A stretch of 64,000 nt of DNA from Clostridiales bacterium (GCA_022791685.1 JAAVZO010000008.1:62001-126000), one strand, 5' to 3'; shown: positions 1-10,213, numbered from the stretch's first letter. The notes: generated by a model not told the origin, from the letters alone. Translations and numbers: made by a program.

Positions 1-978
1 GATAACTTTTATAGTTGGGGTCCTGCTCGCCCAGTGACCACATATTAAGGAACATCAGCGTCAAATTGTCAACAGCCTTGCCTTCTATCCTTACTGCGGT
101 ATCCTTCCAGTGACCAAAGGGCTTGGTGTGATTTATGTATTCGTCGCTAAGATTTATACCGCCGTTGAATCCTACTTTGCCATCGATAACGAGGATCTTT
201 CTATGGTCGCGGTAATTATAGTGAGTCGAAAGAAATGGACGAATGGGCGAGAACATTTTGCACTTGATACCGTATTCCGCCAGCATTTTGGGGTAATTGT
301 ACGGCAATAGCGCAATGGCGCAGGTACCGTCGTACATCACCCGCACATCGACTCCTTGTTTGGCCTTTTCTACAAGTATCTTTAGAATGCTGCCCCACAT
401 CCTGCCTTCGTCGATTATGAAATACTCCATAAAAATAAACTTTTCAGCTTTTTTGAGCTCTTCCAACATAGCCTCCCACTTATTTTCGCCGAGAGGGTAA
501 TATGTTACCTTGTTTCCAGAGGTGGCTGGAAAAGTTCCGCTTCTGTTGAGGTAATACACAAGGTCTGCGGTTTCATGGCTGACGCTTTTTAGTTCCTCCA
601 TAACGGCAGTGTCTTGTTGAATTTCATTCTTGTGGTCCTTCACGAGCTTGTTGTAGCCAGTTCCTATGGCGCGGCTGCCTATGTCGGACTTTGTGTATAA
701 GTAAAAGAGGGTTCCGAAGAACGAGGTTACGGAGATTACAAGAATCCATGTCAGCTTTGCGGAGCTGTCCATGTCGGTGCTCATGAGATAGACGATAACG
801 CAGAGATTGAAAAGTCCTATCCCGCCTAAGATCTTGCCTATCAAAGCAGCAAAAAATATTTCCGCTATCAGGAAGCAAAATATCGCCAATAACAGCAACA
901 ATATAATAATTCCGGTTCGGCTGAATATGATGCGCAGCAGTCCCTTTTTATGTTTTTTCAGCAAATTTAGTTCATCAT
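1..978 (-). CDS. cls: Cardiolipin synthase, partial (3' end outside window)
   Basis: Membrane enzyme that joins phosphatidylglycerol molecules into cardiolipin. The ORF runs off the left edge, so the ORF track misses it. It begins M-M-N-E-L after GGAGGA. About 326 codons are visible: three hydrophobic segments in the first 80 residues, then a phospholipase D domain. The first HKD motif (HRKILVIDGK, near residue 257) is intact and followed by GFNGG; the second HKD would lie outside the window. Its own promoter lies upstream. Cls usually has about 480-520 residues, so roughly a third is missing. Family assignment is firm; the substrate is known only from the family. Confidence 0.9.
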
Positions 979-1286
979 TCAATTTTTAATTCCTCCATAT
1001 ATTGTTAAAACCTTGTATTTATGTTTACAAAAATATATTATATACTTTTTTTAGAGTAAAATCAAGTAGTTTTATAAGAAAATTGATTCTTTAAATCAAA
1101 AGCAAGATACAGATGTTAATAAAAGTCAATTTTAGGTTCATACAGTCTATTTACATGAAGGGTGAATTTGTGGTAAACTATATATGCGGTCCACGGTCAA
1201 GCCGTTAGGGGCTGTATCATATATGATATGCAAATTACGAAAGGAACTCAGGTGGTAAACGCGAATCCACTCGAGCAGGTTGTAGA
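979..1286. other. Intergenic region between cls and a binding lipoprotein
   Basis: No gene is visible in these 308 bases. The left part is AT-rich and holds the cls promoter. On the plus strand a weak TTTACA / TAAACT pair (18-base spacing) near 1150-1180 could serve the downstream lipoprotein gene. An AAAGGA at about 1240 is too far from that gene's ATG to be its ribosome site, so the true leader is unclear. Confidence 0.5.
1037..1065 (-). promoter_or_regulatory. Sigma-A type promoter of cls
   Basis: Reading the minus strand, TTGATT and TATAAT are separated by exactly 17 bases, about 60 bases ahead of the cls start. Seen by eye only. Confidence 0.6.
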
Positions 1287-2804
1287 ATGAAAAATAGAAA
1301 AATTGCTGTAATTGCATTACTGTCGGCGTTGTCGATGTTCACATCGGTACTTGCGTCATGTGGTGATAAAGCGCCGGATATAGATCCTGACAATAAGGAC
1401 ACGTCGGCTAATGTTGATACATCCGATATCAGCGATACTGACGATGAAGGACGTTTCACGGCTAAAGACTCTCTGCCGGACGATCTAAATTTCGGCGGCA
1501 AGGAAATCCATATTTTAATGCGCGGCGGCGACTATGATAGCAGAACAGAGCTGTATAGTGAGGAGCTCAACGGAGACGTTATAAACGATGCAGTTTATGA
1601 GCGCAATAGAGCGGTTCAGGAGAGACTAAACGTTACGCTTGACTTTATTATGACTGACGAGACGCGCCACACCTCGAATATAAACCTGATTAAGCAGTCT
1701 ATAATTGCTGATTCGGATGATTACAATCTTATCGCGGATAGTGTAACGTATAATATGCAGCTGTCGATGGAGGGACTTTTTACCGACTTAAACACGCTCA
1801 ATTATCTTGATTTTGACAAGCCGTGGTGGAATAAATCATTCCTTGAAACAACAGAATTCAACGGAAAAAATTATGCTGTATTAGGCGATATTTCGCAGAC
1901 GATGATTTCGGGCGCATTCTGTATGTTTTTCAACAAATCTATGTTCGAAGAGGTATATCCAGATGAGCAGAGCTTGTATCAAACAGTACTTGACGGAGAA
2001 TGGACGCTCGATAAGCTTATTTCCTACTGCACGCCGCTTTATGCGGATCTGAACGGCGATACTGCCGCAAATGAGGGCGACCGCTTTGGTCATTTCTTCA
2101 CAAATGCAAAAACGCTCGGTGCGGATTCATTTGTCGGTGGCTGTGGAATTGAAGCTGTGGTGAAGGAGAAGGACGGAACATTCAGTTATGGCGCTACGAA
2201 TGAGAGGGCAGTATCGTTCTTTGAAAAGATGAAAAAGCTGTTATTCGAGGACAACAACACCTGTCGGCTTGCTAATAATAATGAGCAAATAATGGACACT
2301 ATGATAAACGGTCAAACTATGTTTACAACATGGATGCTTACCGGCGTTAATTATCTGCGCGATATGAAGGACGATTACGGAATTATCCCTATGCCGAAGC
2401 TTGATGAGAATCAGCAGAGTTATAAAGGATATATGCACGACGGAAGTTCATCGTTCGTCATTCCGATTACAGAGGATGATCCCGATACTGTAGCTGCTGT
2501 ACTCGAGGCTATGTGCGCGGAATCCTACCGCAGCGTAACTCCGGCATACTTCGGAACGGCGATAAAGGGCAAGTACATCCGTGATGATGAGTCGTCGCAA
2601 ATGCTCGATATGATAGTTGAAGGCGCATATCTCGACCTTGGATATATCTACGGACAAAATCTCAGCTGGCCTGTCGACCAGATACGCGGCATACTTACGA
2701 GCAGCTCGAACTGCGACAGCGCTATGTCGACGCTTGCTGCAATGGAAACAAGCATTATGACTCAGATGGAGAATATTGTTAAGACTTACGATGAACTTGG
2801 ATAA
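1287..2804 (+). CDS. Extracellular solute-binding lipoprotein (ABC sugar-type), orphan
   Basis: Probable surface lipoprotein that captures a carbohydrate for an ABC importer. It has a lysine-rich start, a hydrophobic signal and the lipobox L-A-S-C with Cys25, then an Asp/Ser/Thr-rich linker. The mature part has features of family 1 solute-binding proteins and shares motifs with three other lipoproteins here: LNGDVINDAVYERN near residue 95 and DGEWTLDKL in the middle. No permease or ATPase gene lies next to it, and the flanking genes are unrelated. The ribosome site is poor (AGGTTG). The ligand cannot be told from sequence. Confidence 0.8.
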   Translation: MKNRKIAVIALLSALSMFTSVLASCGDKAPDIDPDNKDTSANVDTSDISDTDDEGRFTAKDSLPDDLNFGGKEIHILMRGGDYDSRTELYSEELNGDVINDAVYERNRAVQERLNVTLDFIMTDETRHTSNINLIKQSIIADSDDYNLIADSVTYNMQLSMEGLFTDLNTLNYLDFDKPWWNKSFLETTEFNGKNYAVLGDISQTMISGAFCMFFNKSMFEEVYPDEQSLYQTVLDGEWTLDKLISYCTPLYADLNGDTAANEGDRFGHFFTNAKTLGADSFVGGCGIEAVVKEKDGTFSYGATNERAVSFFEKMKKLLFEDNNTCRLANNNEQIMDTMINGQTMFTTWMLTGVNYLRDMKDDYGIIPMPKLDENQQSYKGYMHDGSSSFVIPITEDDPDTVAAVLEAMCAESYRSVTPAYFGTAIKGKYIRDDESSQMLDMIVEGAYLDLGYIYGQNLSWPVDQIRGILTSSSNCDSAMSTLAAMETSIMTQMENIVKTYDELG

Positions 2805-2811
2805 CAACTAA

Positions 2812-2904
2812 TAGACCTGTTCGATAACCTAATTTTAGCTTTTGAAAATGCTGATGAAATCAGCATTTTCAAAGTTTAATCGAGAGGTTATCGAATAGGT
2901 CTAA
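2812..2904. repeat. Nested palindromic element, family 1, copy A
   Basis: The outer arms TAGACCTGTTCGATAACCT and its near-perfect complement (18 of 19 pairs) enclose an inner hairpin with 14-bp perfect arms around GAA (TTGAAAATGCTGAT). It sits 8 bases after the stop codon of the lipoprotein gene, before a terminator. Related copies are at 27413-27505 and 40572-40614. Confidence 0.85.
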
Positions 2905-2907
2905 TGT

Positions 2908-2939
2908 AAAAGGAGACGCGTCAGCGTCTCCTTTTCTTA
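2908..2939. terminator. Bidirectional intrinsic terminator
   Basis: AAAAGGAGACGC and GCGTCTCCTTTT form a perfect stem, with A-rich and T-rich flanks on the two sides. It separates the convergent lipoprotein and mrp genes. Confidence 0.85.
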
Positions 2940-2946
2940 TTTAATT

Positions 2947-3810
2947 TTACAGCAGCTTTTCAAGCTTATCGGCTGCGGAGTCGAGGTAATCGTTCTCCAT
3001 CAGCTCAAGTATACCCTTGTCGCAGAGTGCTGCGAGACGCGGGTCTACCGGGATGTGTGCGAGCACGTCGTAGCCGAACTTGTCCGCAACCTCAGAGATG
3101 TGGCTGTCGCCGAAGAGCTTGTACTCCTTGCCGCAGTCGGGACATTTGAAGTAAGCCATGTTCTCGACAAGACCTACGACCGGAATGTTCATCATCTGCG
3201 CCATATTTGCCGCCTTTGCAACTATCATCGATACGAGCTCCTGAGGGCTTGCTACGATAATAATGCCGTCGAGCGGGATAGACTGGAATACAGTAAGCGG
3301 TACATCGCCGGTTCCGGGAGGCATATCGACGAACATAAAGTCTACGTCGTCCCAGATAACGTCAGTCCAGAACTGCTTTACAGTTCCGGCGATGACTGGG
3401 CCGCGCCATACAACAGGCGTAGTCTCGTCCGAGAGCAGCAGGTTTACGCTCATCATCTTGATACCAGTCTTGGAAGCGAGCGGGAAAATACCGCCAGCGC
3501 CGTCTCCGGTAACTTCGCCCTTGACACCGAATGCCTTCGGGATCGACGGACCTGTGATATCAGCGTCGAGTATCGCGGTGTTGTAGCCGCGACGGCTCAT
3601 TATAACAGACAGCATAGAGGTGACGATGGATTTACCAACGCCGCCCTTGCCGCTGACAATACCGATGACCTTCTTTATTTTAGAAAGCTCATGCGGCTTT
3701 TCGATAAGGCTCTCCTTTTCACGGGAGGAGCAGTTTGCAGAACAGGACGAGCAGTCATGCGTGCAGCCTGACTCTTCGTTTACCTTTTCCTGCGAATCAT
3801 CATATATCAT
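2947..3810 (-). CDS. mrp: Mrp/NBP35-family Fe-S cluster carrier ATPase
   Basis: Cytoplasmic P-loop ATPase that binds and passes on Fe-S clusters. The Walker A motif SGKGGVGKS is at residues 53-61. The N-terminus has a Cys cluster (CTHDCSSCSANC), usual for clostridial Mrp, and a CPDC pair lies near residue 228, matching the cluster-binding CxxC. The track start at 3828 overlaps the ribosome site; AAAGGAG with 9 bases before the inner ATG favours MIYDDS at 3810. Length (287) is normal. It faces the upstream lipoprotein across a shared terminator and looks monocistronic. Confidence 0.92.
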   Translation of the reverse strand: MIYDDSQEKVNEESGCTHDCSSCSANCSSREKESLIEKPHELSKIKKVIGIVSGKGGVGKSIVTSMLSVIMSRRGYNTAILDADITGPSIPKAFGVKGEVTGDGAGGIFPLASKTGIKMMSVNLLLSDETTPVVWRGPVIAGTVKQFWTDVIWDDVDFMFVDMPPGTGDVPLTVFQSIPLDGIIIVASPQELVSMIVAKAANMAQMMNIPVVGLVENMAYFKCPDCGKEYKLFGDSHISEVADKFGYDVLAHIPVDPRLAALCDKGILELMENDYLDSAADKLEKLL

Positions 3811-4037
3811 TGGAAGAACTCCTTTCATTCATGCGCCAAATACGCGACTGCACATCCTATTGTGGTATGAGCTGCGATTCAGCAACACTGTATAGAACTA
3901 TTATATACCATTTTAGTGAAAATTGCAAGCCTTTTCAGACTTTAATATATTTTTTACTCTTTGTCAAATATTTGATATGGAAGCAGAGTATTTTTTGTGA
4001 TATAATTTGTAGCAAAACATTTGTGGGGTGAATTACA

Positions 4038-4433
4038 ATGATGGATAAGCTGCGCCGATTCATGTATGGTCGGTATGGTGCGGATAAGCTTGGCTATGCG
4101 CTGATCATATTTTGGCTGATAGTATCAATTATAGCAGGGGCTGTCGACAACTTCTGGGTGCGGATGCTTTCATATTTGCCGGTATTATGGGCGATTTTTC
4201 GTATGTTCTCGAAAAATGTGCAGGCACGCCGCAAGGAAAATGCGGTATTTTTAAAATTTTATGCACCGATTGAAAAATGGTTCAAGCTTCAGGCGAACCG
4301 TTTCCGCGACCGCAAGACTCATCGCTACTATAGTTGTCCGAGCTGCCACAATACGCTGCGAGTTCCGAAGGGCAAGGGGGAGATAACTATAACTTGTCCG
4401 GTATGCAAAACAAAATTTGATAAGAAGACTTAA
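4038..4433 (+). CDS. Small membrane protein with C-terminal zinc ribbon
   Basis: Protein of 131 residues. Two hydrophobic stretches (about 19-35 and 41-56) are followed by a basic region and a zinc ribbon with Cys100, Cys103, Cys120 and Cys123 (CPSC and CPVC). Such proteins are common in Clostridia but have no defined role that I know. A -10-like TATAAT lies about 30 bases upstream and GGGGTG precedes the ATG. It stops 12 bases before the TSUP gene, so the two are probably co-transcribed. Confidence 0.8.
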   Translation: MMDKLRRFMYGRYGADKLGYALIIFWLIVSIIAGAVDNFWVRMLSYLPVLWAIFRMFSKNVQARRKENAVFLKFYAPIEKWFKLQANRFRDRKTHRYYSCPSCHNTLRVPKGKGEITITCPVCKTKFDKKT

Positions 4434-4445
4434 TATGGTGAAGTA

Positions 4446-5225
4446 ATGGAAATATTAAAAATTATCGTTGTAACGCTGCTTGCGGGTGCTGGTGCAGGTA
4501 TCGGAACCGGATTTGCTGGAATGAGCGCGGCGGCAGTTATCGCGCCAGTGTTGACGGTATTTCTCGGAATCGACGCGTATCAGGCGGTCGGAATCGCACT
4601 TGCGTCCGACGTGCTGGCGAGTGCGGTATCGGCATATACTTACGGGAAGAATAAAAACCTCGATATCAAAAACGGACTCGTAATGCTTGCGAGCGTGCTC
4701 GTATTTACGGTGGTCGGAAGCTACGTATCAAGTCTGCTCCCGTCGAAAACGATGGGAAGCTTCTCGGTATTTATGACTTTCCTGCTCGGTATAAAATTTA
4801 TTGTCCGCCCGGTCATGACTACAAAGGAGTCGATGAATTCGATCCCGATGAAGCAGCGAATAATCCGCTCTGGAATCAGCGGCATTGTTGTCGGCTTCAT
4901 TTGCGGATTTGTAGGCGCAGGCGGTGGAATGATGATGCTTCTGCTGCTCACAAGCGTACTGGGCTATGAGCTTAAAACCGCAGTCGGAACGAGCGTGCTT
5001 ATAATGACGTTTACAGCATTTACTGGTGCAGTGTCGCATTTTGCTCTTAGCGGCGCACCGGATATTCCGATACTGATATTATGTGTATTATTCACGCTGA
5101 TATTCGCACGTCTTGCTGCTCTGTTCGCGAATAAAGCAGAACCGAAGACGCTCAACCGCCTAACTGGAGTTGTGCTCGTGATACTCGGTATCGCGGTGTT
5201 TGCATTCAAGCTTATCGGCGGATAA
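4446..5225 (+). CDS. TSUP family (TauE/SafE) membrane transporter
   Basis: Integral membrane protein of 259 residues with about eight hydrophobic segments in two related halves. Each half has a glycine-rich start (AGAGAGIGTGFAGM near residue 12 and GFICGFVGAGGG near 150), the hallmark of the TauE/SafE/TSUP family. These export or import small sulfur or organic anions such as sulfite or sulfoacetate; the substrate here cannot be read. It lies just after the zinc-ribbon gene and before a strong terminator. Confidence 0.88.
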   Translation: MEILKIIVVTLLAGAGAGIGTGFAGMSAAAVIAPVLTVFLGIDAYQAVGIALASDVLASAVSAYTYGKNKNLDIKNGLVMLASVLVFTVVGSYVSSLLPSKTMGSFSVFMTFLLGIKFIVRPVMTTKESMNSIPMKQRIIRSGISGIVVGFICGFVGAGGGMMMLLLLTSVLGYELKTAVGTSVLIMTFTAFTGAVSHFALSGAPDIPILILCVLFTLIFARLAALFANKAEPKTLNRLTGVVLVILGIAVFAFKLIGG

Positions 5226-5238
5226 AGTTTATATTAGA

Positions 5239-5280
5239 AACAAGCTGCATTATCAATTTTGATAATGCAGCTTGTTTTTT
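5239..5280. terminator. Intrinsic terminator after the TSUP gene
   Basis: ACAAGCTGCATTATC pairs with GATAATGCAGCTTGT, with a T run on the plus side. The last bases touch the stop codon of the convergent glycerate kinase gene, so it may serve both. Confidence 0.85.
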
Positions 5281-6421
5281 ATTTCATCTTGATAACTCTG
5301 AATACCTGCTCGGCAGTGTCACGCAGATTTGCATACGCATACTGCTTGTCGAGCGCTTTGTCGAGTGTGCATACCTCACGCATGATAGGGAAGAATGCGT
5401 CGATACCGTGCGAGTTGCATGATCCCGCGCCGTTTCCGACGCAGCCAGAAAATGCGATACACGGCTTGCCGTACTGTTTTGCGAGCGTCGCTACGCCTAT
5501 CGGTGCTTTGCCCATTACAGTTTGCGCGTCGAGCCGTCCCTCTCCGGTTATTACGATATCCGAATCTGCAATGTCGTCTTCGAGCCTGATAGCGTCAAGG
5601 ATTAGCTCAACGCCGGATTCGAGCGACGCGCCAAGATAGCTTCGCAGCGCGAATCCGAGTCCTCCGGCAGCCCCACTTCCGGCGAGTGTCGGATCGGACG
5701 CAGGGCATACCTTCTTTGTAAGGTATGCAAAATGCGCGAGCCATGCGTCCATTTTCGTTATCATATCGCTATCCGCGCCCTTCTGAGGTGCGAATACCGC
5801 GCTGCATCCGTTTTCGCCGCAGAGCGGATTTTTTACGTCACACGCGACTCTGAATCGGCATTCGCTGATTTCGGGAATCGCATTATCGGTGCGTATCTCA
5901 GCGAGCGACTCGAGCCCGATTGCACCGTTCGGAATGGGCTTACCGTATTTGTCGAGCAGCTCATATCCGAGCGCCGACAGCATACCTGCACCGCCGTCGT
6001 TAGTAGCACTACCGCCGATTCCGATCAAGAAGTCGCGTACATCGAGCGATATCGCGTCGCGTATCATCTCGCCGACTCCGTAGGTTGTGGTGTACAGCGG
6101 ATTTCGCTCCGACTGGCTGATAAGCGTAATTCCAGCGGCGGCTGACATTTCGATAACTGCGGTTTTTCTATTTTTGATCGTACATATCGCGTAGCTGCAT
6201 TCGATACTGCGTCCGAGCGGGTCAGACGCTGAGATACAGCGACGCTCGCCTCCGAGAGCGGCGACGAGCGTTTCGACTGTACCTTCGCCGCCGTCAGCTA
6301 TCGGTCGCACGAGCAGCTCTGCGTCCGGATATACGCGGCGGATTCCCTCAGCGGCGGCAGTCCCGGCTTCAAGCGAGCTGAGACTGCCTTTGAAGGAATC
6401 AATAGCGATGGTTGTTTTCAT
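5279..6421 (-). CDS. Glycerate kinase (GlxK/GarK family)
   Basis: Cytoplasmic kinase that phosphorylates D-glycerate. The 380 residues match the family length. Recognisable parts are the N-terminal IDSFKGSLSS, RPIADGGEGTVE near residue 40, IGGSATNDGGAGM near residue 135 and VITGEGRLDAQT near residue 290. Its ATG overlaps the stop codon of the upstream alpha-mannosidase gene (ATGA), so the two are translationally coupled. The coupling suggests glycerate arises during catabolism of the same sugar supply, but that is inference. Confidence 0.93.
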   Translation of the reverse strand: MKTTIAIDSFKGSLSSLEAGTAAAEGIRRVYPDAELLVRPIADGGEGTVETLVAALGGERRCISASDPLGRSIECSYAICTIKNRKTAVIEMSAAAGITLISQSERNPLYTTTYGVGEMIRDAISLDVRDFLIGIGGSATNDGGAGMLSALGYELLDKYGKPIPNGAIGLESLAEIRTDNAIPEISECRFRVACDVKNPLCGENGCSAVFAPQKGADSDMITKMDAWLAHFAYLTKKVCPASDPTLAGSGAAGGLGFALRSYLGASLESGVELILDAIRLEDDIADSDIVITGEGRLDAQTVMGKAPIGVATLAKQYGKPCIAFSGCVGNGAGSCNSHGIDAFFPIMREVCTLDKALDKQYAYANLRDTAEQVFRVIKMK

Positions 6422-9400
6422 ACGAGCTTGATCGTCAGAATTTCAAAGCCGGAGATATCGGTCGATATCGTATTGCCGACAATGTCGAGTTCTTTGATCG
6501 GATTCTCCATCATATCGCAGAGGTATGCCTTCTTGAAGTCATATCCAACAGTCAGATTTACCTTACCTCTGATGTTCTTAGATTCATACAGACGAATGAT
6601 TGTATCATTGCCGTCCTCGCTCTCCTTGATGGTCTCGCAGATCACGTTATCGCGGTCGAGCGTAACTGCTGAGAAGGACTCCGGAATAACGCTCTCACTT
6701 CCGGTCGCTTTGACTGCGGTCATCGGATAGTTGAGGTAATATGCCAGCTTTACGGTGTCGCTATCAGCAAGCGTTCCGGCGTGCGGGCAAATTGAATAGG
6801 TGAACGATATCTCGCCCTGATCGGCTTCGGGGTCTGGGAATGTCGGTGACTTGAATAACGAAAGCTGGATTACACCATCATGGATATCGTGACCGTATTT
6901 GCAGTCGTTGATAATGCTTACGCCGTATCCGCCCTCTGAAATGTCGGCGTATTTCTGTGCGCAGACCTCGAACTTCGCCTTGTCCCAGCTGGTGTTCTTA
7001 TGTGTCGGGCGTTCGATAGTACCAAACTGAATTTCATATGTTGCCTTGTCGGAGTTGATGTCGACTGGGAATGCAGCCTTGACCATCTGGTGCTGCTGGT
7101 GCCAATCGGCGGTCGTCTCGAAATCTATCTTTGCGATGTCGTCGTAGAACCATATCGTCTGTGTGATCTTCGACTTCATATGCGGACGTACAATGCGGAT
7201 ACCGCGGCGAACGCCGTCCTCGACTACCTCTGCTGATTCAAATGCGGTCAGCGGCTTATAGTCGTCGAGCGAGTATGGCTGCCACTCCCACGCGTCGTAA
7301 ACGTCGGGGTGATCGGCGTAGATACGAATTTCGTTTGCAGGCTTGCCGTCAGTGATGACCTCGCGTACGTTGACCTTGTCGAATATAGATACGATCTGCC
7401 ATGTTTCGTCAAAGCGAACGGTAAAGCGGTTGGTCTCGACGGTGCTGCCGTCGATGCTAATGCTGTTTCCGGTCACGAAATCGTTAGTCAGCGCGTAGCC
7501 CTTTGACGGAACGTTGGATACTATTGCGCTCACGCCGTCTACTTTGACAACACCGTTGCCATTGAAGGAGTGCGGGTTGAATACGACATATCCCTTGCCA
7601 GCGTCAAGCTTAGATGCGAGGTTGGTTTTCGCTGCGTCGATAACGCTGTTTCCGGTGTCCTTGATGAACTTATAGTCGATATCGCACTGGTCGTATACTT
7701 CCTTTATTGACGAGCCTGGGATGATGTCGTGGAACTGATTGGTGAGTATCATCTCCCAGCCCTTGTGGAGCTCTGCCTTCGGGAAGGATGCACCGGTGAG
7801 CGCTTTGTTCATCGACGCGATAAGCTCTGCGTCGAGATAGAGGAACTCGCTCTGACGGTTGTTTCTCTTGTTTTTCGAAATAGAAGTGTAAGTACCGCGA
7901 TGGAATTCGAGGTATAATTCGCCGCGCCATTCAGGCAGCAGACGGTTATTCTCAATCTTTTTTTCAAGTCTCGAAAGGAAGTCGCCGGCAAAGTCTATCT
8001 TCATAAGCGGTGCGCCGGGTATACCCTTTTCTGTGCGGCGTGCAAGCTCGAGCATTTCAGCGGTAGGTCCACCACCGCCGTCTCCGAAACCGAATGTGAG
8101 CAGCGCTTCATTGTTTAGATTCTTCTGCTGATAGCGCTTCCAGGTTCCGGCTACCATCTTAGGTCCGGTATTGCCGACATATGTTGTATATCTTGCCGGC
8201 TCGCCGCGGGTCTGATCCTGCGCGGTTAGGAAGTATGTGTTTATTTTAGTTCCGTCGATACCAGCCCAAGCGAAGGTGTCGTACGGCATTTTGTTGGTCT
8301 CGTTCCAGCTTATCTTCGAGGTGACGAACCAGTCGATACCGCTCTTTTTAAGTATCTGCGGAAGTGCTGCCGAGTAACCGAATACATCGGGAAGCCAGAG
8401 CACACGGTTGTCAACGCCGAATTCTTCCTTAAAGAAGCGCTTGCCGTACAGTACCTGACGAACAAGACTTTCACCAGAAGTAAGGTTGCAGTCAGCTTCG
8501 ACCCACATACCGCCTTCGCATTCCCAACGTCCGTCCTTGATCCGCTCCTTTACTTGCTCGTATACCTCTGGAGCTTCCTCTTTGAGGTTTTGATAGAGCA
8601 GCGCCTGTGACGACATGAATTTGTACTCAGGATAGCGATCCATCAGCTCAAGCACGGTCGAGAATGAGCGCTGAACCTTTTCGCGGGTCTGCTTCAGTGT
8701 CCACTGCCATGCGCAGTCAATGTGCGTGTGGCCGATTCCGACGGTGGTCGGCGAATTGTCTCCGCGGTTTTTATTGCAGTATTTGCCGTAGAATTCGTCA
8801 TCCATGTAAGCCTTAGCGGTTTTTACAGATTCAAAGAATTCATCACTTCCGACCTCGAACAGGTCAAGCAGCGATACTGCATTATCGAGATGACGCAGAG
8901 TTTCGGCGTATTCCTGAGAATTAGTGTCGATGTAGTCGAGCATTTCATACGGAACACGGATATCGTAGTAGAGCTGCTCGGTCTCGTAGTTGAGATTGCG
9001 CAGCTTTGCATAAAATCGGGTCTCAGAAATCTTCGGTCCGGTGTAGCCGTAGATGTAGCAGTCATACGAATCCGCGCTGTCAAGGACTACGAATGTATGG
9101 TTAGTGTCAAGTCCCTGACGCAGCTTGCCGTTGATGTAAGCGATGAATTGCGGATTGCAGGCATCCCAGCCGGATTTATCGGTATGGATAACAAGCTGTA
9201 CAGGCTTTGATTTCATATCTTCCGGAATTTCGACGGTGAAGTGGAACCATGCGTGGCTTTCCCAGCCATTTCCCCAGAGCTCGCCTACCTTATATGGAGC
9301 AAATTCTGAGAGTGCAGGTGGAGTGTTGTTTGTCTTATACTCACAAGGACAGATAGTGATACCTTCAACATCACGCTCGTTTGACCAGCGCGACTCGTTT

Positions 9401-9444
9401 AAAATAGAGAGATATTTTTTAACTTTTCTGTATTGATTTTGCAT
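6418..9444 (-). CDS. GH38 alpha-mannosidase
   Basis: Glycoside hydrolase that removes alpha-linked mannose, probably in the cytoplasm because no signal peptide is visible. The 1008 residues match the family. The zinc-binding start of the catalytic domain is GHTHIDCAWQW near residue 237. The nucleophile region WLPDVFGYSAALPQI follows near 350, and GWEMILTNQFHDIIPGSS near 570 is a conserved family motif. The beta-sandwich C-terminal domains extend to the end. It is the first gene of an operon with glycerate kinase and has its own consensus promoter. Confidence 0.95.
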   Translation of the reverse strand: MQNQYRKVKKYLSILNESRWSNERDVEGITICPCEYKTNNTPPALSEFAPYKVGELWGNGWESHAWFHFTVEIPEDMKSKPVQLVIHTDKSGWDACNPQFIAYINGKLRQGLDTNHTFVVLDSADSYDCYIYGYTGPKISETRFYAKLRNLNYETEQLYYDIRVPYEMLDYIDTNSQEYAETLRHLDNAVSLLDLFEVGSDEFFESVKTAKAYMDDEFYGKYCNKNRGDNSPTTVGIGHTHIDCAWQWTLKQTREKVQRSFSTVLELMDRYPEYKFMSSQALLYQNLKEEAPEVYEQVKERIKDGRWECEGGMWVEADCNLTSGESLVRQVLYGKRFFKEEFGVDNRVLWLPDVFGYSAALPQILKKSGIDWFVTSKISWNETNKMPYDTFAWAGIDGTKINTYFLTAQDQTRGEPARYTTYVGNTGPKMVAGTWKRYQQKNLNNEALLTFGFGDGGGGPTAEMLELARRTEKGIPGAPLMKIDFAGDFLSRLEKKIENNRLLPEWRGELYLEFHRGTYTSISKNKRNNRQSEFLYLDAELIASMNKALTGASFPKAELHKGWEMILTNQFHDIIPGSSIKEVYDQCDIDYKFIKDTGNSVIDAAKTNLASKLDAGKGYVVFNPHSFNGNGVVKVDGVSAIVSNVPSKGYALTNDFVTGNSISIDGSTVETNRFTVRFDETWQIVSIFDKVNVREVITDGKPANEIRIYADHPDVYDAWEWQPYSLDDYKPLTAFESAEVVEDGVRRGIRIVRPHMKSKITQTIWFYDDIAKIDFETTADWHQQHQMVKAAFPVDINSDKATYEIQFGTIERPTHKNTSWDKAKFEVCAQKYADISEGGYGVSIINDCKYGHDIHDGVIQLSLFKSPTFPDPEADQGEISFTYSICPHAGTLADSDTVKLAYYLNYPMTAVKATGSESVIPESFSAVTLDRDNVICETIKESEDGNDTIIRLYESKNIRGKVNLTVGYDFKKAYLCDMMENPIKELDIVGNTISTDISGFEILTIKLV

Positions 9445-9485
9445 TCTAAAAACCCTTTCAAGCCATAAAAATATGAACCATGTAA

Positions 9486-9514
9486 ATTATACCGCATGAA
9501 GTTAGTTTTGTCAA
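9486..9514 (-). promoter_or_regulatory. Consensus promoter of the alpha-mannosidase operon
   Basis: On the minus strand TTGACA and TATAAT are separated by 17 bases, a full consensus match, about 40 bases ahead of the start codon. AT-rich flanks. Confidence 0.75.
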
Positions 9515-9583
9515 TGCTTATATGCGGAAAAAAGTAAAGTTGGTTCAAAATTTATGTACAAGCTATTAAATTTACCGAATTCC

Positions 9584-9612
9584 TTGAATATAGCTCAAAA
9601 GTGTGATAAAAT
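9584..9612 (+). promoter_or_regulatory. Promoter of the rimM-trmD-murJ operon
   Basis: TTGAAT, 17 bases, TAAAAT, about 40 bases ahead of the rimM start codon. Confidence 0.65.
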
Positions 9613-9652
9613 ATATGGTAAGTGAAATTTTGCAAATATTGGAGAAAAAACT

Positions 9653-10213
9653 ATGCCAGTAGAAAAATACCTTGAATGCGGTAAGATAGTAAACACGCAT
9701 GGAGTGCGCGGTGCGCTTAAAATCGAGCCTTGGTGCGACAGCCCAGATGTGCTGTGTAATATAAAGAAGCTTTATTATAAGAAAAAGGACGAGCTTATCG
9801 AGCTCGAAGTGACGAAAGCGTCGATACATAAGAATCATGTGCTCGTGTATTTTTACGGTATCGACTCGATCGAGGAGGCGCAGCTGCTGAAGAACCGCGT
9901 CGTATATGCCGACCGCGACGAGATACCGCTTGACGATGACCGTGTGTTCGTTGCCGATATTATCGGGCTTGATGTTTTCGATGAAAAGAGCGAAGCAAAG
10001 CTCGGCGTGCTTGCCGACCTTATCGAGAGTCCCGCGTCTGATCTGTTTGCAGTTACGACCCCTGATGGACGAGAGGTGCTTGTTCCGGCGGTCGATGAAT
10101 TCATCGGACACATCGACGAGAGCGGCGTATACCTAAATCCGATACCCGGAATGTTCGACGATGGCGCGGATGTTATTGAAAACTCAGGCGAGGATGCAAA
10201 TAATGCGCTTTGA
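9653..10213 (+). CDS. rimM: 16S rRNA processing protein RimM
   Basis: Maturation factor for the 30S subunit head; it binds protein S19. The N-terminal part has [22 protein letters not shown], the characteristic RimM start, and a PRC-barrel domain follows ([13 protein letters not shown] near residue 102, then [10 protein letters not shown]). The C-terminal tail beyond about residue 165 is not conserved in the family. The gene ends inside trmD, the usual RimM-TrmD pairing. Start chosen from GGAGAAAAAACT before ATG. Confidence 0.95.
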   Translation: MPVEKYLECGKIVNTHGVRGALKIEPWCDSPDVLCNIKKLYYKKKDELIELEVTKASIHKNHVLVYFYGIDSIEEAQLLKNRVVYADRDEIPLDDDRVFVADIIGLDVFDEKSEAKLGVLADLIESPASDLFAVTTPDGREVLVPAVDEFIGHIDESGVYLNPIPGMFDDGADVIENSGEDANNAL